Source: Arsenophonus sp052174475 (GTDB lineage Bacteria; Pseudomonadota; Gammaproteobacteria; Enterobacterales; Enterobacteriaceae). From it: a stretch of DNA of 7,863 nt. This document shows positions 1 to 6,905 of this stretch, one piece after another. The notes under the pieces are model-generated. The model had not been told where the DNA came from and did no database searches. It saw only the letters and a program-made list of their open reading frames with translations. The stretch lies in contig JBQMRO010000047.1 in the NCBI GenBank assembly GCA_052174475.1, positions 1 through 7,863 on the forward strand, written 5' to 3'. Made by a program: the position numbers and the translations under genes. How positions within the stretch are numbered: position 1 is the stretch's first letter; every line of letters starts with the position of its first letter.

Positions 1-17
1 AGTAAGTCAATGACTAG

Positions 18-179
18 TTTATTATTACTGTAGGTGCTGGTTATACTAGAAAATTAGGTTATAAGATAATTCTCTCCTTAAAGAGTAGGCTGAAATTTTT
101 TAAAAAATTACTTGATTTAAAGATTAAGCTAGCGGAATTGGCTGCACAAGATAATGATTCTTTATCTGAAGATAAATGA
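18..179 (+). pseudogene. 3' end of an unrecognised reading frame
   Basis: An open stretch of 53 codons ends in TGA at 177-179. It has no ATG, and an in-frame TAG lies just upstream at 15-17, so it is either the tail of a broken gene or a chance open frame. The predicted peptide starts hydrophobic (FIITVGAGYTRKLGYK), continues as a Lys/Leu-rich amphipathic stretch (KFFKKLLDLKIKLAEL) and ends in an acidic tail (AAQDNDSLSEDK). The biased composition and the helix-like middle look more protein-like than random AT-rich DNA. I do not recognise the family and assign no function. It lies 31 bases outside the left end of the first insertion sequence. Everything upstream is cut by the window edge. Confidence 0.3.
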
Positions 180-210
180 ATGTTTATGGATAAGAAATGA
201 GTAAATTATT

Positions 211-244
211 GAGTTATTAGTAAATTTAGTGTATGGTGGTCAGA
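211..244 (+). repeat. Terminal inverted repeat, 3' end of IS copy 1
   Basis: It begins GAGTTATTAG and runs inward through GTGTATGGTGGTCAGA. It is nearly the same as the matching end of copy 2 (reverse complement of 4339-4372), with about 29 of 34 bases identical by eye. It also pairs imperfectly with the opposite end of its own element at 1565-1596. Confidence 0.75.
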
Positions 245-267
245 TTCCACTCTAATACTTCATGAAC

Positions 268-1489
268 CTATTTTTCATCTTTAAATTTGATGTTATTTAC
301 TACAATGGTTAGTAGATCAAATCCTCTTAACCGCTGCTCCAGTTTTTCTGAGCAGAAAAGGAGAAGCTTAAATACCATTTAAATGGGTTGTTTTTTTGAA
401 TCATAGAGCTTTGCGAATTAGCTTCATAGGCTCCTCACTGTCGCAAAAGCCAATTCAATTGAATTCATCATTCTTGTTAATGATTAGTGCAGTGGTGGCA
501 TTGTAGAATGCCAGCCATTTTTCTCAATCCTTCTTTAACTTCTTCATCGCTGCAGAAGACACTTCTCTACAAGCTTTACCAACAAAACATTAAGTTTTAT
601 TAGCGGAATCGTTGCTTTCTGCTAGGCAAATCTCTCGCAGCTCACATTAACTTTCGGTTAAACGCCTTTCTAGAGTGAAGCTAGAAAAATAGCTATTTGT
701 TTTGTATATCTAATAGCATATTTGTTCTATATGCCAAGGAAAATATCCTTTTTTATTATATTTAAAAATTAAACATCGTCTCTGCACCAAGACTAAGAGA
801 TACGGTTAAGTTCAGAGCGCTTATAAGCTATTAAGAAGTTTAGCCAGTTCGCTTCTGATTCTAAATAACCATCTTTAAGCAGAATTCTTTTTTATGGATA
901 TGCGCAATACCGCTAATTTAGCTAGCAGGTAAAGGCAATCAGATTATGTAACAGAACAGTTAGGCCTTTAGTCAAGAAAAAACATAACGCATATCGCTTA
1001 AATTACAGAACTACTATTTGCCTATGCTCCTCAAGTCATCGCTGTTTTAGTTTGCTGATGCTACTGACGAGAGAAGACTATGTACTTTTTATCGAGAAAC
1101 ATCTTAAATCTTCATGAAAATCACTAGTGGAATATACCTCACAGGTATAGCGATAAGAACAACTCTTCGACATTTTTGCACGTTTCAAATAAGGCAGCAA
1201 CGAGCTGTTGAAGCATATTCTTTTACCACTGCAATATCCTGAACATTAGGTACTTTAATCTCAACATCGCTAATACCCATCTCTGTATAGATTCCTGTAG
1301 CAAATAACCATTACTGGCGATAGTTTACGCCCATTGATAAGGCAGTGCTTATATGTTTGTCATAGCATGGCTTTAATTTCTGCCTTAATAGTAATACCTT
1401 ATCATCTACTTGGCAATATTAGAGATGAGTTCATATAATGGATCAGGGTAATATCTGGTTTTGCAGATACCTATAGGGTAAATTTTCAT
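268..1489 (-). pseudogene. Broken IS256-family (mutator-type) transposase, copy 1
   Basis: The remnant of a roughly 405-codon DDE transposase, read right to left from an ATG at 1489-1487 (preceded by a purine-rich AGAGAGA) to a TAG at 270-268. Family segments survive in several frames. They include EIKVPNVQDI near the N-terminal third, the central block KDGYLESEANWLNFL that matches the usual DGYRESxxSW motif, and the C-terminal catalytic-Glu block MNSIELAFAT (family form TNPIESTFAT), whose Glu codon is at complement 456-454. It ends in IKFKDE, resembling the family GVKFKDG. The region around the first catalytic Asp reads RYVMFFLTKG instead of YVYFWADGIY, so that Asp is lost. Many stops and shifts make it non-functional. 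Exact frame junctions were not resolved. Confidence 0.8.
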
Positions 1490-1564
1490 GGCATATTATC
1501 TCTCTGTTGTTGACATTATTCATAAAATCAATCAGTAAGGATCAATACCCCGCCATCATCTTAT

Positions 1565-1596
1565 GGACCCCTACACATCAAAAATAAACATAACTC
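1565..1596 (-). repeat. Terminal inverted repeat, 5' end of IS copy 1
   Basis: Read on the minus strand from 1596 it starts GAGTTATG and continues to GTAGGGGTCC. About 20 of the first 31 bases match the 211-244 end, with the first seven (GAGTTAT) identical. This fixes the right boundary of the element at 1596. Confidence 0.7.
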
Positions 1597-1610
1597 ATTG
1601 GGAGAGTAAA

Positions 1611-1826
1611 GTGAAATCAGTTTTTTCAATGTATAAATGCATAAATCAATATCATGCGATAGATTATCAGCGAGCTCATTTAATGATGATGCAGCATTAT
1701 GTTGAGATGGAATAAGAAAAGAGTCTCCTTGGTCTGCATGACGGTTTTGCTTTTATGGCAACCCACTATAGTAAAATTCCTTTATACAGTAGAATGGATT
1801 GTTACCAACAACTTTTTCTAGTATAG
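1611..1826 (+). pseudogene. Unrecognised small reading frame with one internal stop
   Basis: A 72-codon frame begins at GTG 1611 (or ATG 1629) and ends at TAG 1824-1826, interrupted once by TAA at 1713-1715. A good ribosome-binding sequence, GGGAGAG (1600-1606), sits 4 bases before the GTG and immediately outside the IS copy 1 boundary. The peptide reads like a real protein: it has a tyrosine/methionine-rich front part (CINQYHAIDYQRAHLMMMQ) ending in HYVEME, then after the stop EKSLLGLHDGFAF and a tail SRMDCYQQLFLV. I do not know this family. It occupies the place where the 6S RNA gene and fau would be expected downstream of zapA, so it probably arrived by rearrangement or belongs to an accessory region. 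Function unknown; a non-coding chance frame is possible. Confidence 0.4.
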
Positions 1827-1860
1827 TTTTTATTTATTTGGTTTTATGCTAACGGATAAA

Positions 1861-2175
1861 TTATCCGGTCAGTGTAATACGTTCCTGCTCTTGCAATGTT
1901 TGTTCGATCGTATGTTGCAGTACGCGGATTTTTTTTCCCATATTATCAGTGTAGTCCTGTGTTTTTGTTTTTTCTTGCGCAAGTTCATAGCAAATATTTA
2001 AAGCGACGATAAAAATAAGTTGCTCGGTATTTGTGACATCGGTTCGATTTTTTAAATCTTTTAGCCGTTTCTCAAGTTCAGCTGCAGACCATTTTAAGGC
2101 ATTTTGTTATTCTTTAGGGCAATTAACCCTTAATGTTCGTCCTAAAATTTGAATATCAACAGGTTGTATAGACAT
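1861..2175 (-). pseudogene. zapA: ZapA cell-division accessory protein, full length but with one internal stop
   Basis: ZapA binds FtsZ at mid-cell and bundles its filaments, stabilising the Z ring. Read from ATG 2175-2173 to TAA 1863-1861, the frame has 105 codons, close to the E. coli gene (109 aa). It matches along its whole length: MSIQPVDIQILGRTLRVNC at the start, NTEQLIFIVALNICYELAQ in the middle, and a heptad-like C-terminal coiled coil ending LQEQERITLTG. The only lesion is codon 23, TAA at complement 2109-2107, where E. coli has Gln: a single C-to-T change from CAA. No frameshift was found, and no suitable internal ATG would rescue the remaining 81 codons. It is therefore most likely a very young pseudogene; readthrough or a base-call error are alternatives. 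A ribosome-binding AGGA lies 8 bases upstream of the start. Confidence 0.93.
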
Positions 2176-2362
2176 TAAACCATTCCTAATTATGTGGGAA
2201 GACGAAATATAGTAATACTATTTTGATTCCTATCATTCTATATATGCTACCAAATTATTATAAATAATATATATGAAATTTGTGCATTTATCTAGTGTAG
2301 GCACCATCTTTGATGTTGGCATATTAGATATCAATGTTATTAACTGACTTAATTGAGCAGAG
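2176..2362. promoter_or_regulatory. Divergent zapA/ygfB intergenic region
   Basis: These 187 bases separate the zapA start (minus strand) from the ygfB start (plus strand), so promoters for both should lie here. The stretch is very AT-rich. On the minus strand a TATAAT (complement of 2257-2262) lies about 80 bases before zapA and could be its -10 box; no convincing -35 box is visible. On the plus strand no clear promoter for the ygfB operon can be named. No known operator or RNA gene was recognised. Confidence 0.35.
2184..2187 (-). promoter_or_regulatory. Ribosome-binding site of zapA
   Basis: On the minus strand AGGA precedes the zapA ATG by 8 bases. Its position supports the start at 2175, which is also where homology to ZapA (MSIQPVDIQI) begins. 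Confidence 0.6.
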
Positions 2363-2933
2363 ATGCTGATACAGAAATCTTTACATAATTATTAAACTTT
2401 TTAACATACTATTGTACAACAATAGTATGTTACTGTAATAGCTATAGAAATGCACTGCTTAGTTACGAACTTAATTTATGTAGGTAATTACTATTTTTAA
2501 TGGAAAAAGTTAATTTATGAATTAACCAATGATGGATTAGCTTTTTCATAGATATTAACTAATTCTATTACTTGAATTTTATTAGTTTAAATTTGCATCT
2601 TTAGATAATAATAATTTTATTTTTAATTGTTGTTACTTGAAAATGGTAACCTGTTTGAGTAGCTAAAATCTCAATCGGTTGAGCTAACCATTTTTTATTA
2701 GATTTAAATGTTACGCGACCTAACTTTATGGGAGAAAAGAATTAAAAGAAATTGTTACGGATTTATGCAATGTTAGTATGTTAAGTTATAAGAAAGATGA
2801 CATTCTAAATGAATTAGAAGGAGATATGCCTTAGAAGTAACATTAAGTATATTAATGTCGCAGTTCAATTTTATTATATGACTTTTATGAAGCTAAAAGA
2901 TTAATAAATGAAAATAAAAAAACGATAAACTAA
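2363..2933 (+). pseudogene. ygfB: YgfB (UPF0149 family), degraded
   Basis: YgfB is a conserved gammaproteobacterial protein of poorly defined role, encoded in front of pepP. From ATG 2363 the frame aligns residue for residue with the E. coli start (MLIQKSLHNY against MSIQNEMPGY) but meets stops at codons 11, 14 and 21. It continues as QQ-YVTVIAIEMHCL, then IYVGNYYF, a TAA at 2498-2500, then KLIYELTNDGLAFS (family LLHDLTNEGMAFG). After further stops and shifts come ANHFLLDLNVTRPNF (family VNHFLLGLGVTQPKL), ELKEIVTDLCNVSMLSY and YINVAVQFYYMTF. The probable original stop is TAA 2931-2933. The span of about 190 codons is close to the E. coli gene (192 aa), so decay has been by point mutation and small indels rather than large deletion. 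Its original partner pepP is now 1.46 kb away because of IS copy 2. Confidence 0.85.
2402..2432. repeat. Perfect 14-bp inverted repeat inside the ygfB pseudogene
   Basis: TAACATACTATTGT is followed by the spacer ACA and then its exact reverse complement. It lies inside the old coding frame, over codons 14-23 of ygfB, and the YgfB alignment runs through it without added length. It is therefore not an inserted element. There is no following T-run, so it is not a typical terminator. Confidence 0.7.
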
Positions 2934-2999
2934 TATTATATTAATATTATTAATGTGCTAACCTATTTTTTTTATTTAATAGCTCCCATAAGAAGCGAG

Positions 3000-3033
3000 A
3001 AGTTATGATCATTTATGGTGTATTGATTGTTTC
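3000..3033 (+). repeat. Terminal inverted repeat, 5' end of IS copy 2
   Basis: It reads AAGTTATGATCATTTATGG and continues with TGTATTG, and aligns with the 5' end of copy 1 (minus strand from 1596). The first base appears changed from G to A. It is the most eroded of the four ends, so the boundary could be off by a few bases. Confidence 0.55.
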
Positions 3034-3101
3034 GAGGATGCTATAAAGTATCCTACTGATTGATTTCGTGAATAATTTCAATAATAGAGAGATGATTATG
3101 C

Positions 3102-4318
3102 ATGAAAACTCTACCAACAGGTATCCGAAAAAAACCAGATATTATACCCTTATATCCCTTGCATTAACTTTATTCATGATGTTACTAGGAAGCTTATAGG
3201 GACTGCTGTTGAGATGGCGGTCGAAGTCATACTGTGACAAACATGTAAACACTACCTTGTGGATGGGTAGAAAGCTGCTGCCATAACGGTTATTTAGCAC
3301 AGAGCACTATATAACTAGTATTAGCGATACTGAGATTAAAGTCCATAAGCTCAGGGAGCGTATCAGCAACGGAATATGTTTTAACAGCTCATTATTACTG
3401 CCCTATCTGAATCGTACAAAAGCAGCGAAAAGTTGCTACCATGCCTATACCTGTGAACTATAGGCAACAATGATTTTCACGAACCTGTATGCTTTCTTGA
3501 TGAAAAAGAACATAATCTCTCTCTCAGAGAGAGTAGCAGACTAAAATAGCAATAGCTTGAAGAGCAGAGTCAATTAGGATGCTTACGTGATTTAAGCGAT
3601 ATGTGCTACGTTTATTTCTTATCCGATGACATATACCCGTCCTATCATGGACGATGATCGTCTTTACCTACCGCTTCATTATCGGCATCACTGCACATGA
3701 AGATAAAGAGCCTCTCATTGTGCTCGAAGATACTTATCGATAGTCAAAAGTAAACTTTGTTTAAGTCCTCAATGCCCTGTAAGGATCTGACTTAACTATA
3801 TCTCCCATTGTTTATACGGAAGACTTTGCCCTTGATTTTTATAATGCATGCCAGAGATATTATTGAACATGTAGTGCGAAGGCCATTAGCTACACAAAAT
3901 AGCTAATGCGCTATCTTCATCCCCAAAGGAGTGCACCAAAAGTTAAGGTGTTGCTAGCTGTTTGGTCAGTAGAGAGCTGCGATGCCATAATAAAGTCTAT
4001 GATGTCTTTTTGGCAAGGATTTCAGCGTATCCTCCAGCGATAAAGAAATTGAAGAAAGATCTGAAAAATAGCTGCATCCTATTGCTTCCAGTCAGCACAC
4101 TTGGCGTCATAAGAACGATGAATTCAATTGAATTGACATTTGCGACAGCAAAGCTATGAAGCAAATGTTCAAGTAATATAGTTCGAAAATAGCCATTTTC
4201 GATGATGTTTAACCTGCTCCAGGCTGATTAGAAAAACTAGAAAGACTAAGGTAATTTGACCTGCTAACCCTTGATGGTAAACAAGGTTCAATTTAAGGAT
4301 ATGAAAACAGATTTATAA
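3102..4318 (+). pseudogene. Broken IS256-family (mutator-type) transposase, copy 2
   Basis: The remnant of a roughly 405-codon transposase, from an ATG at 3102 (behind AGAGAGATG) to a TAA at 4316-4318, with many stops and shifts. Surviving blocks are VYFLSDDIYPSY (family VYFWADGIYPNV; first catalytic Asp at 3625-3627), SPIVYTEDFALDFYNAC (family APKLAIGDGALGFWKAL; second Asp at 3822-3824) and MNSIELTFATAKL (family TNPIESTFATVRL; catalytic Glu at 4130-4132). All three DDE residues can thus be placed, although in different frames. The longest open piece is 3962-4159 (65 codons), which covers AYPPAIKKLKKDLK up to the catalytic Glu block; it is a fragment of this gene, not a gene of its own. The end, VQFKDMK, matches the family VKFKDG tail. 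Confidence 0.85.
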
Positions 4319-4338
4319 AACATCAAAGTAGAATGTAG

Positions 4339-4372
4339 TCTGACCGTCATACACCAGATTTGCTAATAACTC
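4339..4372 (-). repeat. Terminal inverted repeat, 3' end of IS copy 2
   Basis: Read on the minus strand from 4372 it starts GAGTTATTAGC and continues to GACGGTCAGA. This is the best preserved of the four ends and nearly matches 211-244. It sets the right boundary of copy 2 at 4372. Confidence 0.75.
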
Positions 4373-4396
4373 GAAGGCATGACTCAATAACAATTT

Positions 4397-5685
4397 ATAT
4401 CTCATATTTCTTGTTATAAATTTTTAAAAAAATAGTACCTGCCCGCATAGCTATTTTTCCGCCCCATCTGCTTTTTGCAAAATCTAGATTGTAAATATCC
4501 TTATCAGTAGCACAGTATTTTTTTTTATTTAACTAGCTTTAATAAATTTGAAGTAGTATTAGTTATCATTAAATATAGTAAAATTATAGTGAGAACATCT
4601 TTATTTAATTGTATGCGTGATTAAGCTATGGAAAAACTTGATTTACTCGTCGTTTATGGGTAAATCAAACTGTAATTGTAAAATTTGGCGTCAATCAAGC
4701 ATTACCATTTACTGAAATTTATCAGCAACTTTATAAGTTGCTAACTAGCTTAGCTGTTATTTATCATGCTCAAAGTGAATTTACCTATACAGATCAAATC
4801 GTTAGTGAAGCTCTTGATTGGATAATGGTGATATGTTCGATAAAAATTGAAAGCTCCATTTACTTAAATTGACTAGTAGATAATATCTTCATGAAATGCA
4901 ATAATTTAAATCATCTAAAAACTTATTCTAATACATGAAACTAGAAAGATTTTTGCAATACAAATTTACCAGCCTAATTCCATGAACATCAGCTGGCTTC
5001 ATAAATTGAACATGAGTTTATTAATTAAGTAGTAAAATTATCTGCTATTAATGCTATATTTCTAGGAAAAAATACTTATATTTTGTATTATAAAAAATAT
5101 CCTGTTATGAAGGTGAGCAATTTAATCTAGTTAACGCCACTGTAGAAATATCAAGATTATGCTAGTGTGATATTACGTGTATCTTCTCAGTCAATGGAAG
5201 ATACAGTCAACCGAAGCGTGAAGTTTATGACTTTGTATTAACCGGTGCTAAATACTACTTAACCTATATTAGCCTGAAATTACTATTCATTAACTGATGA
5301 CGACAATAATAAAAATTAAGATTGAAGGTTTAATTAAGTTAGGTTTTTTGCAAAGGTAAGCTAGATAAACTTATCGAAAGTAAAGTACACTTACCTTTTT
5401 TATGCATGATTAAAATCCATGTTAGGGCTCAATGTCCATGATATTAGTGACTATGATAGAAATTTCGATTATCTGTTAGAACTAGACATAGTATTTAGTG
5501 TTGAACTAGGGCTTTATATTTCACCAGATGCTAATATGTCTAGAGCCTATCGAAAAATTGGTATCCGTATTTAAGATAATATTCTAATCTCTAAAGAGTC
5601 AGATAAAAATCTGGCAACGATTGTTATTAAAGATCCTGATGAGATAGAGGCACTATGGAAGCAGCTAAGTAAGCAAGGAATTTGA
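4397..5685 (+). pseudogene. pepP: Xaa-Pro aminopeptidase P, degraded
   Basis: PepP is a cytoplasmic dimanganese peptidase that removes an N-terminal residue preceding proline. The span of about 430 codons is close to the E. coli gene (441 aa). It starts at ATA 4397 in place of ATG (ISHISCYKFLKK against MSEISRQEFQRR), with a frameshift at a seven-A run (4426-4432). Then come IVPARIAIFPPHLLFAKSR, FFYLTSFNKFEVVLVIIK, FGVNQALPFTEIYQQLYK, VIYHAQSEFTYTDQI, VNGRYSQPKREVYDFVL, LGLNVHDISDYDRN and VELGLYISPDA, ending in DPDEIEALWKQLSKQGI and TGA 5683-5685. Of the five metal ligands, the first Asp reads Asn (LVNAT for LIDAG), the second Asp is kept (CDIT), the His block (SHWLGLD) reads KSMLGLN, the first Glu is kept (VELGLYI), and the last Glu is a TAA stop (GIGIRI-stop). 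It cannot encode an active enzyme. The 3' third is best preserved. Confidence 0.92.
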
Positions 5686-5689
5686 AGCG

Positions 5690-6880
5690 ATGAAAGTAAT
5701 TATTGTTGCGGCTGCTATGACAGGAGCGTTATTAGTATTTTTTATTTCAGCTTTTAGTCAGGGAAAGGTAGAAGTTTCGTTAATTGAAGCGAGATTACCT
5801 AATAAGGTATATCCTGATTTTTAATGCTAGAATAATTATATTGACTCAGAGAAGAGGGTACACACCTTGCCAACAGTTTAGTTAAATTGGTATATGGCAC
5901 GGATTAAATAACTATTTAATACCAATTATCAATATTCATATTTCTGAATATTGCCATGTTGGCGTAGTAAATATGTATGCTAAAAATTATTCTCTAGCTG
6001 CACTCGGTTATGTTATTGAGTTGCATTGTGCAGGAAATTACTTATTTTAGCAGCTTTAAAAGGTGCCGGTGTTGAATTATATTGTCTTGATAAAGTTGTT
6101 GTTTTTAAGCGCGCAATTGAGTATGTATCAGTTAAATTAACGAGTAATAAAGTTTTAACCGGACAATTATTAGTTGCTGCTGATGGCAGCGATTCAATGA
6201 TAGATAAAATTAGTCAAATTGAATGGCAGCGAGCGTTATATCAACAATGTGCAATTATCGCTAATGCTTTAACTAGCGAAGCTCTAGATGGCTGAGCCTT
6301 TAAACGTTTTATCCAATATGGTCCATTGGCAATATTACCTATGTTTAAAAGGCGTAGGTCATTGGTTTGGTGTCATTCATTAGAAAGTCAACAGTCTATT
6401 ATGTAGTGGAGTGATGACTAATTTATAACAGAATTGCAAAAAATGGTTTATCTGGCAGTTAGGTGAAATCAAGGCCATTAGCGAGCATCACTGTTTTTTA
6501 TTATTATTTTCTCAAGCGAGAAAATTAATTACTCATCGATTAGTTTTAGTTGGTAATGAACACAAACTTTACATCCTATTTCAGGTCAGTGGTTTAATCT
6601 TAGCATGCATGATGTCACTATTCTTGCCAATATAATTAATGAAATATCCAATCATGGCGGTGATATAGGAACTTACTCGATTCTTATTCAGTATCAAATG
6701 CAGCGTCGTGATGATCGTCAAAGGATCATAAAATTAACCGATAATCTGGTTCATTTATTTTCAAATAATCATCTGATTTTTGCTATCGCCCGTAATATTG
6801 GATTAATGACAATAGAAACACTATCACTTATGCGTGATGTTTTAGTCCATAAAACAATGTGGGGGTCATTTCATTTCTAG
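5690..6880 (+). pseudogene. ubiH: 2-octaprenyl-6-methoxyphenol hydroxylase UbiH, degraded
   Basis: UbiH is the flavin monooxygenase that hydroxylates C1 of the ubiquinone ring precursor. ATG 5690 follows the pepP stop by 4 bases. The 397-codon span equals a normal gene (392 aa in E. coli), with homology along its length. The FAD-binding start VIIVGGGMAG is ruined to VIIVAAAMTG. The frame breaks near 5822 (TAA), resumes one frame over (IGIWHGLNNYL, NYSLAALGYVIELH), and shifts again near 6040. The longest open part, to TGA 6293-6295, holds LLVAADGSDSMIDKISQIEW. Then come KRFIQYGPLAILPM, SLVWCHSLE, TAG and TAA stops, a shift at a six-A run (6438-6443), RKLITHRLVLVGN, one more shift, and QTLHPISGQWFNLSMHDV to TAG 6878-6880. 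The open pieces 6035-6295 and 6605-6880 are parts of this pseudogene, not separate genes. At least four frameshifts and several stops exclude a functional product. Confidence 0.94.
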
Positions 6881-6889
6881 CTATTTAAA

Positions 6890-6895
6890 AAGGAA
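6890..6895 (+). promoter_or_regulatory. Ribosome-binding site of ubiI
   Basis: AAGGAA lies 10 bases before the ATG at 6906, within the 25-base gap after the ubiH stop. It supports that start, and the signal has stayed intact although the upstream genes have decayed. Confidence 0.6.
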
Positions 6896-6905
6896 TACTT
6901 TAACG

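Larger units (their letters stand above)
211..1596 (-). mobile_element. Degenerate IS256-family insertion sequence, copy 1
   Basis: A complete but decayed element of 1386 bp. Its ends were found by comparing its reverse complement with the copy at 3000-4372; the two align end to end. Both ends carry imperfect terminal inverted repeats that begin GAGTTAT and continue for about 32 bases. This fits IS256-family elements, which are about 1.2-1.5 kb with terminal repeats of some 20-35 bp and one transposase gene. The transposase points left, away from zapA. The 8 bases outside the two ends (AAATTATT at 203-210, ATTGGGAG at 1597-1604) do not match, so no target duplication survives, or the flanks were separated by rearrangement. 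Frameshifts and stops throughout mean it cannot transpose by itself. It may be related to IS256-type elements reported from Sodalis-allied weevil symbionts, but that link is inference. Confidence 0.85.
3000..4372 (+). mobile_element. Degenerate IS256-family insertion sequence, copy 2
   Basis: A 1373-bp element homologous along its whole length to the reverse complement of copy 1 (211-1596). It is inserted in the ygfB-pepP junction, 66 bases after the ygfB stop and 24 bases before the pepP start, and points the same way as the operon. Both ends carry the family terminal repeat; the left end has decayed to AAGTTATG. The flanking octamers GAAGCGAG (2992-2999) and GAAGGCAT (4373-4380) share GAAG plus one more position and may be an eroded 8-bp target duplication, as IS256 elements make 8-9 bp duplications. 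The two copies differ at many positions and by small indels, and both transposases are ruined, so both insertions look old. Confidence 0.87.

Noticed and set aside
454..468. AATTCAATTGAATT palindrome, also present at 4121-4134, as a binding site
   Set aside because: It is the coding sequence for the transposase motif Asn-Ser-Ile-Glu-Leu in both IS copies, so its recurrence follows from homology.
1853..1867. Palindrome CGGATAAATTATCCG over the zapA stop as a terminator
   Set aside because: The loop would be a single base, and no T-tract follows on the minus strand. The palindrome is more simply explained by the zapA stop codon context.
2931..2953. TAATATTA-type repeats after ygfB as a regulatory or replication element
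   Set aside because: Low-complexity AT sequence with no consistent unit; expected by chance at this base composition.
3962..4159. A 65-codon open frame as an independent small gene
   Set aside because: Its translation is the IS256 transposase segment up to the catalytic Glu block (NSIELTFAT), inside IS copy 2; its apparent start is a GTG-type artefact in the middle of the old gene.
211..4372. A functional composite transposon carrying zapA and ygfB
   Set aside because: Both elements are old, transposase-dead and unequally diverged, ygfB keeps its original position relative to pepP, and no common outer target duplication is seen.
1861..6880. Reassigned stop codons or programmed readthrough as an explanation for the interrupted genes
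   Set aside because: All three stop codons occur within the broken genes, at positions with different ancestral residues, and they are accompanied by frameshifts and lost catalytic motifs. The intact ubiI contains none of them in frame.
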